From contig NZ_CP064032.1 in the NCBI RefSeq assembly GCF_049532905.1, positions 4,712,001 through 4,776,000 of the forward strand: 64,000 nt of DNA, in the 5' to 3' direction. A program made the position numbers and the translations under genes. The stretch's first letter is position 1; every line of letters begins with the position of its first letter. Shown in pieces: positions 1 through 8,019 of this stretch. Under the pieces are notes generated by a model. That model saw nothing but the letters and a program-made list of their open reading frames with translations, made no database searches and was not told the origin of the DNA. Origin of the DNA: Dyella_B nitratireducens. Its GTDB lineage: Bacteria > Pseudomonadota > Gammaproteobacteria > Xanthomonadales > Rhodanobacteraceae.

Positions 1-197
1 CCGTGATCATCGTGCCAGCCATGATCGTCGTGATGGTCACGGTCGTCATGGTGATCGCGGTCATGATCATGTTGATCCCAGCCGTGGTCATGGTCCCCAT
101 GGTCATGATCCTGATAGTCCTGTGCGGCCGCAGCCGTCGTAGTCATGACAAGCGGCAACGAGGACAGCAAGGCCAGTGCTAAAAGATGTCGTTTCAT
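1..197 (-). CDS. His/Asp-rich secreted protein, N-terminal part, cut by left edge
   Basis: The reading frame runs off the left edge, so only 65 codons are visible. An ATG at 197 opens a signal peptide (MKRHLLALALLSS, ending near the Ala run at residues 22-25). It is followed by a stretch made almost entirely of His and Asp with a few Gly/Trp (motifs such as DHDHGDHDHGW). Such segments bind Ni, Co, Zn or Cu. An RcnB-like periplasmic metal-homeostasis protein is possible, but the diagnostic C-terminal part lies outside the window. No clear ribosome binding site is seen. Confidence 0.7.
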   Translation of the reverse strand, partial: MKRHLLALALLSSLPLVMTTTAAAAQDYQDHDHGDHDHGWDQHDHDRDHHDDRDHHDDHGWHDDH

Positions 198-210
198 ACG
201 GATAATCCGT
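198..210. promoter_or_regulatory. 13-bp palindrome abutting the start codon of the His-rich gene
   Basis: The palindrome acggataatccgt directly precedes the ATG at 197, where a ribosome binding site would be expected. It could be an operator or a small hairpin controlling translation. No regulator is linked to it in the visible sequence. Confidence 0.25.
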
Positions 211-320
211 GTGGGTGATTCGGCTGTAGTGCCGCAAGGCAAAGACTACCTTGGTTACCTGAACGCACTCCTTCCTCATCGTGGCGAAGATTGCGAACGG
301 TTTCGCAATCTTCAGCTATG

Positions 321-356
321 AAAAAAACAGCCCTCCCCTGCGAAACAGGGGAGGGC
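321..356 (-). terminator. Intrinsic terminator of the beta-propeller gene
   Basis: A perfect 11-bp stem (gccctcccctg / caggggagggc) with a 5-base loop is followed, on the minus strand, by TG and seven T residues. It lies just downstream of the stop at 380. The stem is also a copy of the ccctcccctg palindrome that recurs elsewhere in the window. Confidence 0.85.
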
Positions 357-379
357 GTGCGGCTTGTCGAGTTGATGCG

Positions 380-1468
380 TCAGAACAGATCAAACGGCGG
401 CGTCAAACCGGTAAAGTCGCCGATCTGCTTGGCGTCGTATGGGCCGTTGAGCTGGTTGAAGCCATCGCCCGGCATATTGAGATCGCCCTGGTTGAACACG
501 ATCTTGCCGGCTGGAGTGATTTCGAATACGCGATCATTGAACTGATCACTGATCAGCGTATCGCCATTGTGCAGCCGCACAGCGCGTGTCGGCAGCGGCG
601 TCGGATTACTGCCTGGCTGCAAATTGGTGATGTACTGCCACACCACCTGATCGTTGCCGTTTACTTCCACAATGCGATTGTTGTTGGAATCGGTGATCAA
701 GGTATCGCCGTTCGGCAGCCGGCTCGCGAACGCGGCGCCGCTGACCGTGCCGCCTGCAGTGAATTGCTTGACGATCTGTCCATTGGGTCTGATCTCGATC
801 ACGCGATTATTATTTTCATCGGCAATCAGAATGTGCCCGTTCTCCAACACCTCCGCACTGTTCGGGTTGTTGAGTTGGTTTGCGCCATTGCCGCTCACGC
901 CAGTGGTGCCGTACTGCCATTCGATCTGGTGATCCAGATTGACCAGGATGACCCGCTCATTGACTTGGTCGGTGATCAGCACGTGCGGACCGAGGTGCCC
1001 GGGGAAACTGATCAGAAACAATGACTGCACCGGCGTATTCAACTGATCGGGCCCCGAACCGCCGATGCCGGCCTGGCCGTACTGCCAGATGATGTTGCCG
1101 TTCGGATCCACGATGAACACGCGATTGTCCGGACAACCGTTCACCGTATCGGAGCATCCTGGCAAACCAGGCGGCGTACCGGTGCCGGAAATCAGCGTGA
1201 ATGGTCCGAAGCGCTCCGCATCATTGGTACCGACGACGCTATGCGGACCGGGCAGATCCGAACCATTGCCGAAGTGCCACACCACCTGGTGCGTCCTGCG
1301 GTCGACTTCGATCACGCGGTTGTTGAACTGGTCGGCGATCAGCACGTGGCCGTTGTCGTTCTGTGCGTGGGCGGGTCCGGCATACAGCGTGCCGCTTGCG
1401 ACACCGGCCACGACCAGGCTCGCAAGCACGGCATGGACGAGTTTCTTGTTGCGCAGAATGGGGGTCAT
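380..1468 (-). CDS. Secreted NHL/PQQ-like beta-propeller protein
   Basis: A 362-residue protein, counting from the ATG at 1468. That start is preceded by a strong AGGAGG about 7 bases upstream; the frame continues upstream but without one. Residues 1-35 form a signal peptide ending AHA. The rest is built of about six repeats of the pattern HVLIADQFNNRVIEVD then QVVWHFG, the signature of an NHL-type or PQQ-like propeller. These act as periplasmic or extracellular binding scaffolds; the ligand cannot be told. It appears monocistronic, with its own terminator. No catalytic residues are evident. Confidence 0.8.
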   Translation of the reverse strand: MTPILRNKKLVHAVLASLVVAGVASGTLYAGPAHAQNDNGHVLIADQFNNRVIEVDRRTHQVVWHFGNGSDLPGPHSVVGTNDAERFGPFTLISGTGTPPGLPGCSDTVNGCPDNRVFIVDPNGNIIWQYGQAGIGGSGPDQLNTPVQSLFLISFPGHLGPHVLITDQVNERVILVNLDHQIEWQYGTTGVSGNGANQLNNPNSAEVLENGHILIADENNNRVIEIRPNGQIVKQFTAGGTVSGAAFASRLPNGDTLITDSNNNRIVEVNGNDQVVWQYITNLQPGSNPTPLPTRAVRLHNGDTLISDQFNDRVFEITPAGKIVFNQGDLNMPGDGFNQLNGPYDAKQIGDFTGLTPPFDLF

Positions 1469-1599
1469 TGCGTGTCCTCCTTTGGGGTGAAGGTGTTGGT
1501 CGAAGGCGTAAAAGCCCCCGCTTCTCATGGGCTCCATGAGAAGTACCGTGCAAACGCTGGCGATGAATTCAGATCAGTGAGATAGGTACGCCCATAGCA

Positions 1600-2292
1600 T
1601 CACCACGCATATGCGACGCTGAAGACCCAGGCGTTGCGGCTGGTACCCGCAGCGGAGGGATAACCAAGCGCGACATCAGGTGCGCCGTGCGCCGTGGTCC
1701 AGCTCAACTGGATATCCCACGGCTGCAAAGTGAGCCCGATACCGGCTCTGACATCGGAACGAAAACGGCTGACGTGATACTCCGCCACGTCGCCTGCGCG
1801 ACGCAGGTAGCCCGCGTGCGCAAACGCATACCATTTGCCGGACAGCGCAATACTGTCGTTGAGTTCGGCATACCAGGTTGCATAACCGGCGTTGAAGTAA
1901 TTCGGCGCGTAGTAGATGCGGCCGACCAGTTGCCGAAAGGTAAGTCCCGTATACGCTTCCGCATACGCATACGATTCACCGCCGGTGAAGCGCGTATAAC
2001 GCACGCCGCCTTCCCAGCTCAGATCCGCATTCAAACGGCGCACGTAGCCGGCATAGCCGAGCAGTTGTGCCGCATGACTTGAATCAAGCCGTACGTTGGA
2101 CATCATGCCTCCCGCGTACCAGCCGGTAGACGGCCAGTCGGCATCGAACGCCAGTTGCGCAGCGGGCCGGTCGTCGCTGAGTGACGTGCCGCGAAAGCGG
2201 TAATCGGAAACGAAGGTGGCGCTGCCCGTCACCTGCGCGCGGGCCTGTACTGCCAACAGAGCGACAAGGACTGCCACGACGATCCGGAACAC
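1600..2292 (-). CDS. TorF-family putative outer-membrane porin
   Basis: A 230-residue protein with a signal peptide (residues 1-19, MFRIVVAVLVALLAVQARA). A beta-strand-rich body follows, opening with VTGSATFVSDYRFRGTSLSD, the typical opening of the TorF/Gcw_chp conserved outer-membrane family. It ends in an aromatic residue (VAYAW), as outer-membrane barrels do. The start is a GTG at 2292, since no in-frame ATG is available. It begins 9 bases after the protease stop, so it is the last gene of the sigma/anti-sigma/protease operon. The transported solute is unknown. Confidence 0.75.
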   Translation of the reverse strand: MFRIVVAVLVALLAVQARAQVTGSATFVSDYRFRGTSLSDDRPAAQLAFDADWPSTGWYAGGMMSNVRLDSSHAAQLLGYAGYVRRLNADLSWEGGVRYTRFTGGESYAYAEAYTGLTFRQLVGRIYYAPNYFNAGYATWYAELNDSIALSGKWYAFAHAGYLRRAGDVAEYHVSRFRSDVRAGIGLTLQPWDIQLSWTTAHGAPDVALGYPSAAGTSRNAWVFSVAYAW

Positions 2293-2301
2293 GAGGCATG
2301 C

Positions 2302-3549
2302 TCATCGGCGCGGCTCTCCCAGGGAAGCATGCGTCGCGGCGCAGTCGCAGATGCAGCGCTGACTCACCTGCGCCACGGCCGCGCATGCATCGATCGTCTT
2401 CGGCCGCATTGAGACCAAGCCTAGCGCAGTTCGCGCGTGCAAAGCGTCATGCAGCTGCGTCAGCGTGATGTCAGGTGAGAGTTCGTGCAGCAAGGCGACC
2501 AGGCCGCTGACTTCCGCTGCCGCGAAGGACGATCCGTTCACCAGGTTCCAGCGTGCGCCGGGCTGGGTGGTGGGGATATCTTCCGCCGGTGCCAGCAATA
2601 CATCGCGTGCCTGCGCGGGAGAACGTTCTCCCGCCACGGCCAGCACGCCTTTGTAGGAGGCCGGAAAACCGCCGTCTGCAGCGCTGTCGTCCACCGCAAC
2701 CACCACGGCAACGCGCTGCGCCAGGGCAGCATCCAGCAAACGTTGCAACAAGCGGTCATCAGGCCCGGTCAGGCTGAGATTGATGATTTGCACGTGCTTT
2801 TCCAGCGCGTACTGCAACGCCTTGGCCAGGGTGAAGCTGTCGCATGCCGATGCAGCGCTGCCTTGCGCCAACTGCCAGCAGGCGCGCAAGGCGAGCAGCT
2901 GCGCTTGCGGCGCCACGCCCGCGATACCGACGCCATTGCCTTCGCGTGCGACGATGATGCCGGCCACTTCGGTGCCGTGCAGTTCGGCGCGATAGTCGCC
3001 GTCGTCCACGAAATTCCGTTGCTCGAGCACCTGGCCGGTCAGATCCGGATTGCTGGTATCGACGCCGCTGTCCACCTCCGCGATGGTCACATGACGCCCC
3101 GACGCCACGGCATGCAGTTCGGCGAGATGCCAAGGCTTGGCGACAGGTTGCAGCGCATAGAGCGGATCATCCTTGGCAAGGGTATGAAACGCCTGCCGCG
3201 GCTCGGCCGATTCCACCCGTGCATCCTGCGCAAGCTGTTGCGTGACATCGCTCGCGGACATGCCGGGTGCAAGACGCATCACAAAGCAATCGAGCCCCAA
3301 CGCCGGCATCGGCCAGCTGTCGACGATGTGCAAGCCGTAATGCTGCGCAATCTCGCGCGCCGTGTGCATGCGCGCGTTTTCATCGGGAGACGCGGTATAA
3401 CCGACGGCATAGCCATCGGCTGCGCGAAGATGGGGTGCAGCAGCGCGCAACATCACCAGCACCTGTGTTGGCGGCTGCGTTTCCGCGCGCACCGCGGCCC
3501 AAGGACCAAGTACGCAGAGTGCGGCAGCGAGCAGCCAGATGCGCATCAT
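2302..3549 (-). CDS. Subtilisin-like (S8) serine protease with altered oxyanion position
   Basis: A 415-residue protein with a signal peptide (1-22), a propeptide-like region (about 25-125) and a subtilase domain. The catalytic residues are Asp160 (EVDSGVD), His191 (HGTEVAG) and Ser341 (NGSSFAAAE). The usual oxyanion-hole Asn of AAGN appears as VAVDD (about residues 284-288), so catalysis may be weak or specialised. The C-terminal tail is Cys-containing (RCICDC). It overlaps the anti-sigma gene by 4 bp (ATGA), so translation is coupled. It probably acts in the periplasm, possibly as part of the sigma-factor signalling path. Confidence 0.85.
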   Translation of the reverse strand: MMRIWLLAAALCVLGPWAAVRAETQPPTQVLVMLRAAAPHLRAADGYAVGYTASPDENARMHTAREIAQHYGLHIVDSWPMPALGLDCFVMRLAPGMSASDVTQQLAQDARVESAEPRQAFHTLAKDDPLYALQPVAKPWHLAELHAVASGRHVTIAEVDSGVDTSNPDLTGQVLEQRNFVDDGDYRAELHGTEVAGIIVAREGNGVGIAGVAPQAQLLALRACWQLAQGSAASACDSFTLAKALQYALEKHVQIINLSLTGPDDRLLQRLLDAALAQRVAVVVAVDDSAADGGFPASYKGVLAVAGERSPAQARDVLLAPAEDIPTTQPGARWNLVNGSSFAAAEVSGLVALLHELSPDITLTQLHDALHARTALGLVSMRPKTIDACAAVAQVSQRCICDCAATHASLGEPRR

Positions 3550-4184
3550 GGATTGCCACCCGAGCTGAGATCTTCCACCAGCGTGACTTGCGGCGAAGCT
3601 GCCAGCATCTGGCGCGCCGTCGTCTCGTGCGCATCCGGCACACGCAGTACGTAGGCACCCTGCGCGGTGGGGCCGCCCACGATGCGGGCGCCGCTTTCAC
3701 GCACCAGCTCGCGCATCTGCGCCTCACGCGTTTGCGCGTTGAACACGACCACCAGCAAGGCACCTTTGTCCAATACACCCTTGTCGCCCGGCGCGCTCAA
3801 GGTGTGATAAGGCGCGTGCTGTTGGTGGAGCAAAGTGATGCCCAAGCCCAGAATGACGGCCGCTTGCACCGCCACCAGCCAGGCCAGCCGCCGTTCGCGA
3901 CGTCGCCATACGAGCGATGCGGGCGGGACACGGCGCCGCTTTTCCATGCGGCGATGCAGGTGCTGCATCTTCGGCGACACATCATCCTGCTCCGCCTGAA
4001 CCGCGAATTCTTCATGCACGTCGCGCAGCCACGCTACTTCCCGTTGGCAATGCACGCATTCCACCAGATGCTGCTCCACGTGCAGACGTTCGGCATCATC
4101 CAGCGTTCCGTTCACATACCACGGCAACAGCCGATCGGTTTCCGCGTGCACCGAACCTTCGAACTTGATGACTCGACCATTCAT
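3546..4184 (-). CDS. Zinc-binding anti-sigma factor with periplasmic I9-like domain
   Basis: A 212-residue protein. Its cytosolic N-terminus holds a ZAS zinc motif, H39-x3-C43-x2-C46 (QHLVECVHC), that binds ECF sigma factors. One membrane segment lies at about 99-119 (WLVAVQAAVILGLGITLL). The periplasmic part (about 140-205) has the look of a peptidase-inhibitor-I9/subtilisin-propeptide fold (VVVFNAQTREAQMRELVRES, then GAYVLRVPD and VTLVEDL). It overlaps both neighbours by 4 bp. It should hold the upstream sigma factor at the membrane; the I9-like part may dock the protease encoded next. Confidence 0.85.
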   Translation of the reverse strand: MNGRVIKFEGSVHAETDRLLPWYVNGTLDDAERLHVEQHLVECVHCQREVAWLRDVHEEFAVQAEQDDVSPKMQHLHRRMEKRRRVPPASLVWRRRERRLAWLVAVQAAVILGLGITLLHQQHAPYHTLSAPGDKGVLDKGALLVVVFNAQTREAQMRELVRESGARIVGGPTAQGAYVLRVPDAHETTARQMLAASPQVTLVEDLSSGGNP

Positions 4185-4807
4185 ATGGCCTCCCGCTGGG
4201 ATGCCAGCGATGCCTTCAATTTGCGCCGCGCGTAGAACATGCGCGTCTTCACCGTATCCACCGGGCAGCCCATGATCTGCGCAATTTCGCGGCAGGCGTA
4301 ACCGAAGTAGTAGGTGAGTTCCATCACCGCGCGCTGTTCGGGTGAAAGCGCAGCAAGCGCATCGTCCAGATGCTTGCGCACTTCCTGCTGCTGCAAGGCA
4401 TCGTCGGGGCCGGGCGTGGAAGCATCGGCGCCCTCGTAGGGTTCGGTATCCTGCCGTTGGCCCAGGCGCTTGAGCGCTTTCAGCGATTGGCGATAGGCAA
4501 TGGCGAGAATCCAGGTGGATACCTTCGCGCTATGGTTGAAGGTATAGGCCTTGCGCCACACGACCATCATGGTGTCGTCGAGAATCTCCTCGACCAGCGC
4601 GGGCTGCTTGGTGACACCACGTACGAAGCGTTGCAGACGCGGGCTATAAAGGCGGTACAACGCCTCGAAGGCATCCTTTTCCTCAGCCGCCACGCGGCTG
4701 AGCAAGGCGGCCTCCTCGTCCACTGACGTGCCTTCCCACCCCCCTGCCGGATCCGCCTGCTTCTTGCGCATGGCCGTGCCCCAAGCATCGGTGTTTGAGG
4801 TGTTCAT
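4181..4807 (-). CDS. ECF RNA polymerase sigma factor (RpoE-like)
   Basis: A 208-residue sigma-70 family protein. Region 2 includes LVEEILDDTMMVVWRKA and the -10-binding helix STWILAIAYRQSLKAL. Region 4 carries the helix-turn-helix (LSPEQRAVMELTYYFGY, then CREIAQIMGCPVDTVKTR). It is the first gene of a four-gene operon with its cognate anti-sigma factor, an S8 protease and a TorF porin. By family habit it probably transcribes its own operon. An in-frame ATG at 4771 is an alternative start, but neither start has a well-spaced Shine-Dalgarno. Confidence 0.9.
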   Translation of the reverse strand: MNTSNTDAWGTAMRKKQADPAGGWEGTSVDEEAALLSRVAAEEKDAFEALYRLYSPRLQRFVRGVTKQPALVEEILDDTMMVVWRKAYTFNHSAKVSTWILAIAYRQSLKALKRLGQRQDTEPYEGADASTPGPDDALQQQEVRKHLDDALAALSPEQRAVMELTYYFGYACREIAQIMGCPVDTVKTRMFYARRKLKASLASQREAI

Positions 4808-4889
4808 ACCTCGCGAGGGTGGTTCGGTTCAATCGGCATCCGCTCACTTTCTCCCTGTGGGGGTGGGCCGGAGCGGCTCAAAAGCCCAA

Positions 4890-4910
4890 CCCTCTCCGCA
4901 GGGGAGAGGG
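4890..4910 (-). terminator. Hairpin downstream of the SDR gene
   Basis: The stem ccctctcc / ggagaggg lies about 20 bases beyond the SDR stop. It is without a T tract, so termination is only possible. Confidence 0.4.
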
Positions 4911-4930
4911 AGTTGGTCTTGCGCAGGTAT

Positions 4931-5680
4931 TTACTGCGCTACATACCCGCCATCCACCGCGATCGCCTGACCCGTGAGATACCGCGCCTTGCCGCTCGCC
5001 AGAAACACGATGGTCTGCGCAATCTCATCCACATCCGCCGCGCGCTTGGCCGGGATCGAGCCGAGAAAACCGGCTTTCATCTCATCACTGCCGCCGGTGA
5101 AGCGATCGAGCATATTGGTTGCCACCGGGCCGGGCGCCACCGCGTTGACACGCACGCCCACCGCAGCACCTTCGAGCGCGGCGCTCTTGGTGATGCCTTC
5201 CACGGCATGTTTGCTGGCGACATACACCGAAGCGCCCGCAAAACCGACCTTCCCAGCGACGGAGGAAACATTCACGATCGAGCCGGAACCCTGCGGCAAC
5301 ATCACACGCATTTGGTGCTTTACCGACAGCAGCGTACCGAGCACGTTGGTGGCGAAGGTGCTTTCGTAGTTCTCGACGGTCTGGTCGACGATGGGTCCAA
5401 GGCCACCTTCGGTGCCGGCATTGTTGACAGCGACGTCGAGACGGCCGTAGTGCGCCATGGTCTGTTCCACCAGCTTGCGCACGTCCTCCTCGAAACGCAC
5501 GTCGGCGCGAATAAATGCGGCTTGCACACCCATGCCACGTAATTGGGCAGCAAGGGCTTGGCCTTCCTCTTCGCGGCGGCCGCTGACGGCGAGGCGTGCG
5601 CCTTCCTTGGCGAAGGCGATGGCGGTGGCGCGGCCGATGCCAGTCAGTGCGCCGGTGATCAGAACGACGGGGGTATTCAT
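4931..5680 (-). CDS. SDR-family NAD(P)-dependent oxidoreductase
   Basis: A 249-residue classical short-chain dehydrogenase. It has the nucleotide motif TGALTGIGRA near the N-terminus, NNAG (VNNAGTEGG), the catalytic Ser in VNVSSVAGKVG, Tyr-x3-Lys in YVASKHAVEG, and the family C-terminus AVDGGYVAQ. The ATG at 5680 is chosen because AGGAG lies 7-8 bases upstream; the longer frame has none. The substrate is unknown. It is divergent from the AhpD-like gene at 5906, with which it shares a 225-bp promoter region. Confidence 0.88.
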   Translation of the reverse strand: MNTPVVLITGALTGIGRATAIAFAKEGARLAVSGRREEEGQALAAQLRGMGVQAAFIRADVRFEEDVRKLVEQTMAHYGRLDVAVNNAGTEGGLGPIVDQTVENYESTFATNVLGTLLSVKHQMRVMLPQGSGSIVNVSSVAGKVGFAGASVYVASKHAVEGITKSAALEGAAVGVRVNAVAPGPVATNMLDRFTGGSDEMKAGFLGSIPAKRAADVDEIAQTIVFLASGKARYLTGQAIAVDGGYVAQ

Positions 5681-5905
5681 GAGTGTGCTCCTGAAACAAG
5701 TGAGTGGGTTTGTTGCTGGAGCGAACTTTGCGCGCGCCGCGTGGACGCCAGTAGCAGGCACGTGGAGATATCACCCAGTCCTGGCAGGAATACCCCCAGC
5801 GCAAGGTTGAGACGAACGAGCATGTTTCTGAGCCGGTGAAGCATTAAGCGTCTGATGCATCTTCCCTAAAGTGATCACCGTCCCAACCACAACGGAGTCA
5901 CGATC

Positions 5906-6448
5906 ATGTCTCGCATCAACGTTCCCGCACTCGACACTGCCACCGGCGCCACCGCCGAGGTCTACGCACAAATCAAGAAGGCCGGCGGCAAAGTACCCAA
6001 CCTGTATGCCGCGATGGGTGCACTAAACCCAACCGCCTTGAAAGCCATGCTGCAAGCCGACGCCGTGTTGGCGGCCGGCACGCTGGCCAAGCAAGACATT
6101 GAAACCATCAAGCTGGCCGTCAGCGCTGCTACCGGCTGTGATTACTGTGAGGCGGCCCATAGCCTGCTAGGCAAGATGGCTGGCTTGAAGCCCGATGAAC
6201 TCAAGCAGATCCGCAAGGGCGAAACCACCGGCGATGCCAGGCGCGATACGCTGGTGGAGTTCGTGCTCAAGCTGGTGAAGAGCAGCGGCACGGTCAGCGA
6301 TGCGGATTTCGCCGCGATCAAGCAAGCGGGTTATACGGATGCACAGCTGGTGGATATCAGCCTGGCGATTGCCGCGATTACGTTTACCAACACGTTCAAT
6401 CGCATCAATGACACGACGGTGGATTTTCCGGCGGTTGAGCGGGTGTGA
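5906..6448 (+). CDS. Carboxymuconolactone decarboxylase/AhpD-like protein
   Basis: A 180-residue all-helical CMD-family protein. It has the redox-active AhpD motif CDYCEAAH (about residues 76-83), which in this family supports alkylhydroperoxidase activity or disulfide exchange. It is preceded by GGAG at a good distance. The nearby AraC regulator, DUF417 protein and peroxiredoxin-like protein suggest an oxidant-response neighbourhood. The actual substrate is not shown. Confidence 0.85.
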   Translation: MSRINVPALDTATGATAEVYAQIKKAGGKVPNLYAAMGALNPTALKAMLQADAVLAAGTLAKQDIETIKLAVSAATGCDYCEAAHSLLGKMAGLKPDELKQIRKGETTGDARRDTLVEFVLKLVKSSGTVSDADFAAIKQAGYTDAQLVDISLAIAAITFTNTFNRINDTTVDFPAVERV

Positions 6449-6467
6449 GGCGAGCTGCTCTTCGACT

Positions 6468-6489
6468 CCCTCTCCCTAAGGGGAGAGGG
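6468..6489 (+). terminator. Hairpin after the AhpD-like gene
   Basis: A perfect 9-bp stem (ccctctccc / gggagaggg) with a 4-base loop starts 20 bases after the stop. It has no T run, so it may be a repeat rather than an efficient terminator. Confidence 0.45.
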
Positions 6490-6522
6490 GCAGGGTTCTC
6501 GGCGATGTTCATCCCCCTCACT

Positions 6523-6878
6523 GTCATTCCGGCCTTTGCCCCCTGCTGTCCGGGGAAATTTTGCGAAAAAAGTAACGAGCACTTGAGGGACAACACGTTT
6601 GCATGATTCGCACAGCAAGCGACTTAAAAAGTTTGCTCAACGCGATATCCACGAGTGAACCGGAAACGGCCCCCTCCCCTGCGTGCAGGGGAGGGTTGGG
6701 GTGGGGTAAGGCGAGCGAAGCTCGCTTCCGGCTACGCGGGCATGAGCGTGAGACATCAACGGAACCTCTCGCGAGGTTGCTTCACCCCACCCCAACCCTC
6801 CCCTACTACACGTAGGGGAGGGGGCGATCCGGCAAGCTAAAAGTTTCCCGGACAGCAGTGGGCTTTCGCCGGAATGAC
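6523..6878 (+). repeat. MITE-like palindromic element, copy 1
   Basis: A roughly 355-bp element without a credible gene. Its ends form an inverted repeat: gtcattccgg...ctgctgtccgggg at the left and cccggacagcag...ccggaatgac at the right. Inside are two ccctcccct...aggggaggg hairpins with attached ttggggtgggg runs, and a unique block around 6602-6660. The same structure recurs in inverted orientation at 42450-42803. It fills most of the gap between the AhpD-like gene and the AraC gene. Confidence 0.75.
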
Positions 6879-6926
6879 GACAAGGTGAGTCCAAGCATTG
6901 CCGCAGATTGCCCAACCCCACCCCAA

Positions 6927-6950
6927 CCCTCCCCTGCTAGCAGGGGAGGG
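6927..6950 (-). terminator. Hairpin just after the AraC-family gene
   Basis: A perfect 10-bp stem (ccctcccctg / caggggaggg) with loop ctag lies 5 bases beyond the stop of the regulator gene. There is no T tract; it belongs to the dispersed ccctcccctg repeat family. Confidence 0.45.
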
Positions 6951-6954
6951 AGCG

Positions 6955-7896
6955 TCAATCCGCGGCACGCCGCCAACTGGCTGGCGTCACTCCCATATGC
7001 AGCTTAAAAGCCCGCTGAAACGCCGCCTCCGACTGATACCCCACCATCTCCGCAATCGCTCCCGTCGACGCCGACGACGTACGCAACTCATTCGCCGCCA
7101 TCGTCATGCGAACATCCGTCAACAGATCACTCGCCGAACGCCCCAACTTCTCCTGAAACAAACGCACGAACGTGGCGCGCGACATGTTGCACAACTCCGC
7201 CAGCGCAGGCAGCGTCCACGGATGCCCTGGATGGTGGAACAACGCATCCAAGGCCGGCGCCAGACGCGGATAACCCGCCAGCGCCAGCAATCCCGAAGGT
7301 GCTTCCTGTGATTCGCTCGCAAACCGCAAGGTCAACGCGAACAGCGCCGTCGACAGCGCATTGAGCATGGCGCGCCCACCGAGACTGTCGCCTCCCGTTT
7401 CCACGCGCATCAGGCCGAGCAGGTTCGACAGGTGCAAGCCGGTATCCGTGGCATCTTCCGGCCGCACCGCCGAATGTGCAATCAAACGCGTGGGTAGATA
7501 ACCACGCAGCAAGTGCGCATGCGCGGGACTGAGTACGAAGCGTCCGCACAACATGTCCAGCCGCGCACCGGCGCCGGTGTTTTCACTCCACACCAGATTC
7601 GCAACGGCCCGCTCGCGTGCCGGCTTGGCGCGCTTACCGCCACCATCGTGCAAGGTGTGCGCATCGCCATCGGCAAGTATCACGATGTCGCCTGCCACCA
7701 GCTGTCGTGGTTCCCCACCCGCAGGATCTTCCAGCATGGCGGTTCCACCCAGCACCACGTGATACGGAATTTCGCCCGGCGCCGATTCGCTCTGGTCGAT
7801 ACGCCAGGGCGCGCCGTACATGCAGCGCAGGTCAAGTTGCCCACGCACGGGCGTGATCTCGAGCAGGCGGCTCAGCCAATCCAGCGGTGGTGACAT
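6955..7896 (-). CDS. AraC-family transcriptional regulator with cupin sensor domain
   Basis: A 313-residue protein. The N-terminal cupin (about 25-200, with YHVVLGGTAMLED and GDIVILADGDAHTLHDGG) matches the cupin_6 ligand domain of AraC regulators. The C-terminal double helix-turn-helix (about 215-310) includes LCNMSRATFVRLFQEKLGRS and VGYQSEAAFQRAFKLHMGV. It is divergent, by 123 bp, from the DUF417 gene at 8020, which it very probably controls. The layout recalls RclR/RclC, but the Cys and His sensing residues of RclR were not identified. Confidence 0.88.
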   Translation of the reverse strand: MSPPLDWLSRLLEITPVRGQLDLRCMYGAPWRIDQSESAPGEIPYHVVLGGTAMLEDPAGGEPRQLVAGDIVILADGDAHTLHDGGGKRAKPARERAVANLVWSENTGAGARLDMLCGRFVLSPAHAHLLRGYLPTRLIAHSAVRPEDATDTGLHLSNLLGLMRVETGGDSLGGRAMLNALSTALFALTLRFASESQEAPSGLLALAGYPRLAPALDALFHHPGHPWTLPALAELCNMSRATFVRLFQEKLGRSASDLLTDVRMTMAANELRTSSASTGAIAEMVGYQSEAAFQRAFKLHMGVTPASWRRAAD

Positions 7897-8019
7897 GTGG
7901 GAACCTATTTGAGACGAATGGGCATATATCTGAGCTTTTGTAACATTAATCGGCTCGACATGGCTGCGTAAAGTGGCTCCGTCGCAAGCATGGCTTGCTC
8001 ACCACCGAGGACCACCGTC

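Noticed and set aside
281..1024. Long plus-strand open frame over the beta-propeller gene
   Set aside because: It mirrors the codon structure of the minus-strand gene, starts in the terminator region, and shows no family motifs or ribosome binding site.
2485..4235. Plus-strand frames across the protease and anti-sigma genes
   Set aside because: Arg/His-rich translations typical of antisense frames in high-GC genes; the opposite strand has catalytic and zinc motifs.
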